Positions 60,052 to 64,000 of a stretch of DNA of 64,000 nucleotides are shown one piece after another. The stretch covers positions 3,208,249 to 3,272,248 of the forward strand of contig NZ_CP038799.1 in the NCBI RefSeq assembly GCF_012223425.1, read 5' to 3'. The position numbers were made by a program, and so were the translations under genes. The notes beneath the pieces were generated by a model. The model was not told the origin of the DNA, ran no database searches, and saw only the letters and a program-made list of their open reading frames with translations. Within the stretch, counting starts at the first letter, position 1. Every line of letters starts with the position of its first letter. Origin of the DNA: Mycolicibacterium frederiksbergense (lineage in GTDB: Bacteria; Actinomycetota; Actinomycetes; Mycobacteriales; Mycobacteriaceae).

Positions 60052-60839
60052 AAGACCTTTCAGTCGCACCACAGGAGATCGAGGGCCACGGCCTGCTGAA
60101 GGGCAAGGTCGTCCTCGTCACCGCGGCCGCAGGCACCGGTATCGGGTCGACCACCGCGCGCCGCGCGCTGCTGGAGGGCGCCGACGTCGTGGTCTCCGAC
60201 TTCCACGAGCGCCGCCTCAACGAAACCCGCGAGGAGCTGGCCGCGCTCGGTCTCGGCAAGGTCGAATCGGTGGTCTGCGATGTCACCTCCACCGCGGCGG
60301 TCGACAACCTCATCACCGAGGCCGTGGCCAAGGCCGGGCGCATCGACGTGCTGGTGAACAACGCCGGCCTGGGCGGACAGACACCGGTGATCGACATGAC
60401 CGACGACGAGTGGGACCGCGTCGTCAATGTCACGCTGACCTCGGTCATGCGCGCCACCCGTGCCGCGCTGCGTTACTTCCGCGATGTCGAGCATGGTGGT
60501 GTCATCGTCAACAACGCCAGCGTGCTGGGCTGGCGCGCCCAGCATTCGCAGTCGCACTACGCCGCCGCGAAGGCCGGGGTAATGGCGCTGACCCGTTGCA
60601 GCGCAATCGAAGCCGTCGAGTTCGGGGTCCGCATCAACGCGGTGTCGCCGAGCATCGCCCGGCACAAGTTCCTGGAGAAGACGTCCTCCTCGGAGTTGCT
60701 GGACCGACTGGCCGGCGACGAGGCCTTCGGCCGGGCCGCCGAACCGTGGGAGGTCGCGGCCACCATCGCCTTCCTGGCCAGTGACTACTCCAGCTACCTG
60801 ACCGGCGAAGTGATCTCGGTGTCCAGCCAGCGCGCCTAG
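60048..60839 (+). CDS. ipdF: Short-chain dehydrogenase IpdF (Rv3559c-like)
   Basis: A 263-aa SDR. The cofactor site is TAAAGTGIGSTTAR, followed by NNAGLGG and catalytic Ser-Tyr-Lys (NNASVLGW; YAAAK). In the M. tuberculosis KstR2 regulon the protein at this place, IpdF, oxidises the 5-hydroxyl of HIP-CoA intermediates. Translationally coupled to fadE30. Confidence 0.88.
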   Translation: MKDLSVAPQEIEGHGLLKGKVVLVTAAAGTGIGSTTARRALLEGADVVVSDFHERRLNETREELAALGLGKVESVVCDVTSTAAVDNLITEAVAKAGRIDVLVNNAGLGGQTPVIDMTDDEWDRVVNVTLTSVMRATRAALRYFRDVEHGGVIVNNASVLGWRAQHSQSHYAAAKAGVMALTRCSAIEAVEFGVRINAVSPSIARHKFLEKTSSSELLDRLAGDEAFGRAAEPWEVAATIAFLASDYSSYLTGEVISVSSQRA

Positions 60840-60891
60840 TTTCTCCACAGAACCTTCACAAACGCTGCCTGAAAGCACCACAGCCTGCGCA

Positions 60892-60897
60892 TACAGT
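60892..60897 (+). promoter_or_regulatory. -10 element of the response-regulator operon
   Basis: TACAGT fits TANNNT and ends 7 nt before GTG 60905, giving a leaderless start. Upstream in the same 65-bp gap TTCACA and a similar TCCACA occur 14 nt apart and might be half sites. Confidence 0.45.
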
Positions 60898-60904
60898 GCA
60901 CGGT

Positions 60905-61570
60905 GTGAAGCGAATCCTGGTGGTCGACGACGAGCCGACCATCCTCGCCGCGGTGGCCGACCGGCTGCGCGCCGAGTCGTTCACCGTGGACACCGCGGTT
61001 GACGGGCCGTCCGCCGTCGCCGCCGCCGCGGCCACCGCGCCGGATCTGGTGGTCCTCGACGTCATGCTGCCGGGATTCGACGGCCTGGAGGTCTGTCGCC
61101 GTATCCAGGCCGAACGGGCTATCCCGGTGCTGATGCTGACCGCCCGCACCGATGAGACAGACATGCTCATCGGCCTGGGCGTCGGCGCCGACGATTACCT
61201 GACCAAACCGTTCAGCATGCGAGAGTTGGTTGCCCGGGTACAGGTGCTCCTGCGCCGGGTCGAACGTGCCGCTGGGCAGCAACCGCTCGCCGTCGGTCCG
61301 TACCGGATCGACCTGCAGGAACGCCGGGTTCATGACGGCGATCGGGAGATCTACCTGACCCGAACGGAATTCGATCTGCTGGTGTTCCTGGCTGGACGGC
61401 CCCGGGCCGCGGTCGACCGCGAGACGCTGCTCGAGCACGTGTGGGGCTGGGCCGCCGAGGTGGAGAGCCGCACGGTCGACAGCCATGTGAAAGCGCTGCG
61501 GCGCAAGCTGGGTCCCGATTTGATCCGTACCGTGCACGGGGTGGGCTACGCCCTGGAGATCCCCAGATGA
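60905..61570 (+). CDS. OmpR/PhoB-family response regulator
   Basis: A 221-aa regulator. The receiver has the acidic pair Asp8-Asp9, phospho-acceptor Asp52 (VVLDVMLPGFDG), Thr in MLTART and Lys in YLTKPF. The C-terminal winged helix has TRTEFDLLVFLAGRP and SRTVDSHVKALRRKLG. GTG 60905 is preferred over the GTG three codons earlier because of promoter spacing. Its stop overlaps the kinase start (ATGA). The regulon is unknown. Confidence 0.92.
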   Translation: MKRILVVDDEPTILAAVADRLRAESFTVDTAVDGPSAVAAAAATAPDLVVLDVMLPGFDGLEVCRRIQAERAIPVLMLTARTDETDMLIGLGVGADDYLTKPFSMRELVARVQVLLRRVERAAGQQPLAVGPYRIDLQERRVHDGDREIYLTRTEFDLLVFLAGRPRAAVDRETLLEHVWGWAAEVESRTVDSHVKALRRKLGPDLIRTVHGVGYALEIPR

Positions 61571-62559
61571 CCGCCCAGGACTGGTGGGACAAACTGCCCC
61601 GGCCATTGGATCCGCTGGCATCCTTCAAGGTCAAGACCACCCTGCTGGTGGGCAGCGCGATCACCTTGGCGGCATTCACGTTCTGGATCGGCGCCAGCTG
61701 GCAGTTCCGCTGGGCACTGCTGGCGGCACTGACGACTTCGATGCTGTTCGTACAGTTCCTCGCGCACGGTATGACGTCCCCACTGCGGCAGATGACGGCC
61801 GCGGCGCGAGCGATGGCGCGCGGTGACTACAGCATCCGGGTGCGTGCCACCTCACGGGACGAGGTCGGCCAGCTCGCGTCGGCGTTCAACCAGATGGCCG
61901 CGGATCTCGGCGCCGCCGACGAGTATCGGCGCGGCCTGATCGGCAATGTCTCCCATGAACTTCGCACCCCCATCGCGGCCCTGCAGGCGGTGCTGGAGAA
62001 CATCGTCGACGGCGTCGCCGAGCCCGACCCGAACACGTTGCGCACGGCGCTGAAGCAGACCGAGCGGCTCGGGGAGCTGGTGACCGACCTACTCGACTTG
62101 TCTCGCCTCGAGGGCGGCGTAATCTCCCTGCAGCTCAGCAGGTTCGGCGTCGAGGAGTTCCTGCGCGACGCCGTCGCGCACACCTCAGTCGAGGTCATCG
62201 TCGACTCGCCAGGGCTGACCGCGGTGGCCGACCCGGCGCGACTGCGCCAGGTGGTGGTCAACCTGGTGGACAACGCCATCCGGCACAATCCACCCGCTGG
62301 GCGGGTGTGGGTGCGTGCGCGCGCCGGCTCGGGGCTGCAACTGGATGTCGGCGATGACGGTCCGGGCATCCCCGCTGCGGAGCGTGAGCGGGTGTTCCAG
62401 CGGTTCACCCGCGGTGACACCTCCGATGGCGGTACCGGCCTGGGCCTTGCCATCGCCCGCTGGGCAGTCGAGTTGCACGGCGGCACCATCGAAGTACTGG
62501 ACGCAGCCAGCGGCTGTCAGATCCGGGTGACCATCCCGGACAGGGAGGAACTCTCGTGA
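61567..62559 (+). CDS. Membrane sensor histidine kinase
   Basis: A 330-aa kinase. Two hydrophobic helices (about residues 23-44 and 47-67) are separated by only a few residues, so there is almost no extracellular sensor loop. A HAMP domain follows, then H-box His130 (IGNVSHELRTPIAAL), N-box VVNLVDNAIRHN, G1 VGDDGPGIP and G2 GGTGLGLAIARW. The minimal loop suggests it senses within the membrane or via a partner such as the DUF4173 protein encoded next, whose GTG start overlaps its stop. Confidence 0.92.
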   Translation: MTAQDWWDKLPRPLDPLASFKVKTTLLVGSAITLAAFTFWIGASWQFRWALLAALTTSMLFVQFLAHGMTSPLRQMTAAARAMARGDYSIRVRATSRDEVGQLASAFNQMAADLGAADEYRRGLIGNVSHELRTPIAALQAVLENIVDGVAEPDPNTLRTALKQTERLGELVTDLLDLSRLEGGVISLQLSRFGVEEFLRDAVAHTSVEVIVDSPGLTAVADPARLRQVVVNLVDNAIRHNPPAGRVWVRARAGSGLQLDVGDDGPGIPAAERERVFQRFTRGDTSDGGTGLGLAIARWAVELHGGTIEVLDAASGCQIRVTIPDREELS

Positions 62560-64000
62560 CCATGATGGCTCCGGGCGCGTATCCGATGATGCCGCCGCCG
62601 ATGATCGGCCCAGCACTTCCCCGGCATGGTGAGCCGGGATTCTCCGTCTTCTCCCGCCGGGTCTGGCCACTGAACCCGGTGGCGGCCGCACCGCTGCCGT
62701 TCGTGATGATCGCTCTGGCCGTCGGGCTCATCGGCACCGCGCTGTGGCGGCCGCTGGAGCACAGCATCGGCTATCTGCTGGTTGGTGTGATGGTCTTTGC
62801 CGCCGTGTACGGGACCGTAGGGCGCCGCCCGAGCATCTTCGAGGCGATCGGCATCGCCGCGACGCTGGCGCTGCTGGCGGTCCCGGCGGTGCTGGCCGCG
62901 CCGTGGGTGAACGCGCTCTGCATCGTGGCGGCCTGGCTGATCGGCTGGCACACGCTGGCCGGTGGGCGCACCTGGACTGCGGTGATCGCGGGAGGGTTGG
63001 TGGCGTGGGCGCTGCCCGCCAGGGTCATCGGCTGGGTGCAGCGCGCCGCACCGCGCCGCGTGCAGATCCCCCAGCTCGGGCGTATCGCGCTGGTCACCGC
63101 GATCACCTTCGTTCTGGTGTTCGTGTTCGGCGGATTGTTCGCCGGTGCAGACCCGGTCTTCAACACGTTGGTGCAGAGCCTGATCCCGTCGTTCGACACC
63201 GAGGACATCGTCTCCCGGACCGTCGTGTTCTTCCTGGTGCTGGTGTTCGTGTTGGGCGGTGGATATCTGGTGCGATTCCCCCCGAAGGTCGACGCGCTGG
63301 CCCCGGCAGCGGGGAAGCCAGTTCCGCGCTGGGAATGGGCGGTACCCCTGGCCGTGCTCGACGGATTGTTCTTGACGTTCGTGGCCGTTCAGGCCTCGGT
63401 GCTATTCGGTGGGCACGCCCACGTGTTGGCCACCGAGGGGCTGACCTATGCGGAGTATGCGCGGCAGGGTTTCTGGCAGTTGCTGTGGGTGTCGGCGCTG
63501 ACCGTGCTGGTGATTGCCGTCGTGATCCGGGTCGCCTCGCGGGCGACCCGAACGGACCGCCGGATGCTGCGCATCCTGGTCGGAACCCTCTGCGCCACTT
63601 CGACTGTAGTGGTCACCTCGGCGATCCACCGGATGTGGGTGTACCAGGACGCGTATGGATTCAGCACCGAACGGCTGATGGTCATCACCATCGAGTTGTG
63701 GTTGGGAACCGTCTTCATCCTGATCGCCGTGACTGGTATCCGGATGTCTGCTTCCTGGCTGCCGCGGGCGGTCCTGGTGGCCGGTGTGGCGGCCCTGCTC
63801 GGGTTGGCGGGGCTGAACCCCGAGCGCCTGATCGCGGACCGCAATATCGACCGGTTCGAGCGGACCGGCCAGCTCGACGCGAAGTACCTGTCCGGGTTGT
63901 CCTCCGATATCGACCCGGCGCTGCAACGCCTACCCGAGTGGGTGCGCCAATGCGTGAATCGGGAGGGGCTGGAGCGCGATCCCTGGTACCTGTTCAACCT
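62556..64000 (+). CDS. DUF4173/DUF4153-type polytopic membrane protein, partial
   Basis: The frame is open from GTG 62556 (GTGA overlap with the kinase stop; GGAGG 7 nt upstream) to the window end, 481 codons. The N-terminus is Met/Pro-rich (MMAPGAYPMMPPPMIGP). It then has about ten hydrophobic segments, and the motif YAEYARQGFWQLLWVSALT is characteristic of DUF4173. A non-membrane part begins near residue 425 (LNPERLIADRNIDRFERTG) and continues past the edge. Function is unknown; coupling to the two-component genes suggests a shared signalling role. Confidence 0.82.
   Translation, partial: MTMMAPGAYPMMPPPMIGPALPRHGEPGFSVFSRRVWPLNPVAAAPLPFVMIALAVGLIGTALWRPLEHSIGYLLVGVMVFAAVYGTVGRRPSIFEAIGIAATLALLAVPAVLAAPWVNALCIVAAWLIGWHTLAGGRTWTAVIAGGLVAWALPARVIGWVQRAAPRRVQIPQLGRIALVTAITFVLVFVFGGLFAGADPVFNTLVQSLIPSFDTEDIVSRTVVFFLVLVFVLGGGYLVRFPPKVDALAPAAGKPVPRWEWAVPLAVLDGLFLTFVAVQASVLFGGHAHVLATEGLTYAEYARQGFWQLLWVSALTVLVIAVVIRVASRATRTDRRMLRILVGTLCATSTVVVTSAIHRMWVYQDAYGFSTERLMVITIELWLGTVFILIAVTGIRMSASWLPRAVLVAGVAALLGLAGLNPERLIADRNIDRFERTGQLDAKYLSGLSSDIDPALQRLPEWVRQCVNREGLERDPWYLFN

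Overview
The window is about 64 kb of a high-GC actinobacterial chromosome. It looks like a fast-growing mycobacterium (Mycolicibacterium type). The genes are packed, start codons are often GTG, and many starts sit 6-8 nt from a TANNNT -10 box (leaderless). From memory of the family, the backbone follows the M. tuberculosis order Rv3593 to Rv3559c: lpqF, mhuD, hydrolase, mutY, canB, Rv3587c, disA, radA, lpqE, carD, ispF, cysS, rlmB, an ArsB-like transporter, a metallo-beta-lactamase, a LacI regulator, kstR, fadE34, kshB, hsaADCB, aspB, fadE33/32/31, fadD3, fadE30 and ipdF. Several accessory blocks interrupt it.

Region 1 (0-11.8 kb) holds heme degradation (mhuD), base-excision repair (mutY), carbonic anhydrase, c-di-AMP synthesis and repair (disA-radA), the RNA polymerase regulator carD, and ispF-cysS-rlmB. 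ispD, which normally lies between carD and ispF, is missing; only 18 bp separate the two genes.

Region 2 (11.9-16 kb) begins with a three-gene cobalt-type thiocyanate hydrolase/nitrile hydratase-like operon: a fused 280-aa subunit, a catalytic subunit with the C-x2-C-S-C claw, and a small activator. An anion transporter and an MBL-fold protein follow.

Region 3 (16-30.4 kb) is a zinc-starvation island. It has cysteine-free ribosomal protein paralogues (L31, L28, L33, S14, S18), the hibernation GTPase-like protein Mrf, an Azt-type zinc ABC importer whose permease is fused to a metallochaperone-like domain, a stand-alone AztD, a COG0523 zinc chaperone, and a second Znu-type importer with a histidine-rich binding protein. 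Five matches to one AT-rich palindrome (probable Zur operators) lie at the divergent starts. bluB, an MFS exporter with its ArsR regulator, and pxpA are embedded here.

Region 4 (30.4-42 kb) holds a LacI regulator, a methyltransferase, otsB-kstR and the KstR cholesterol regulon: fadE34, kshB and hsaA-hsaD-hsaC-hsaB, with three visible KstR boxes. The arylamine N-acetyltransferase gene expected after hsaB is absent; a 32-bp tandem repeat occupies the place.

Region 5 (42-52.8 kb) is accessory: an exported Cys-rich protein, a lysophospholipase-like hydrolase, a LysR-controlled operon for 3-hydroxybutyrate/acetoacetate use (transporter, dehydrogenase, acetoacetyl-CoA synthetase), a DUF222/HNH protein, a hydrolase, aspB and an isochorismatase-family hydrolase.

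Region 6 (52.8-64 kb) has an IS110-family insertion, then the KstR2 cluster for steroid C/D-ring (HIP) degradation: fadE33-fadE32-fadE31-fadD3 diverging from fadE30-ipdF around a KstR2 box. A two-component system translationally coupled to a DUF4173 membrane protein runs off the end.

No tRNA, rRNA or CRISPR array was recognised, and no gene-free stretch exceeds 300 bp.
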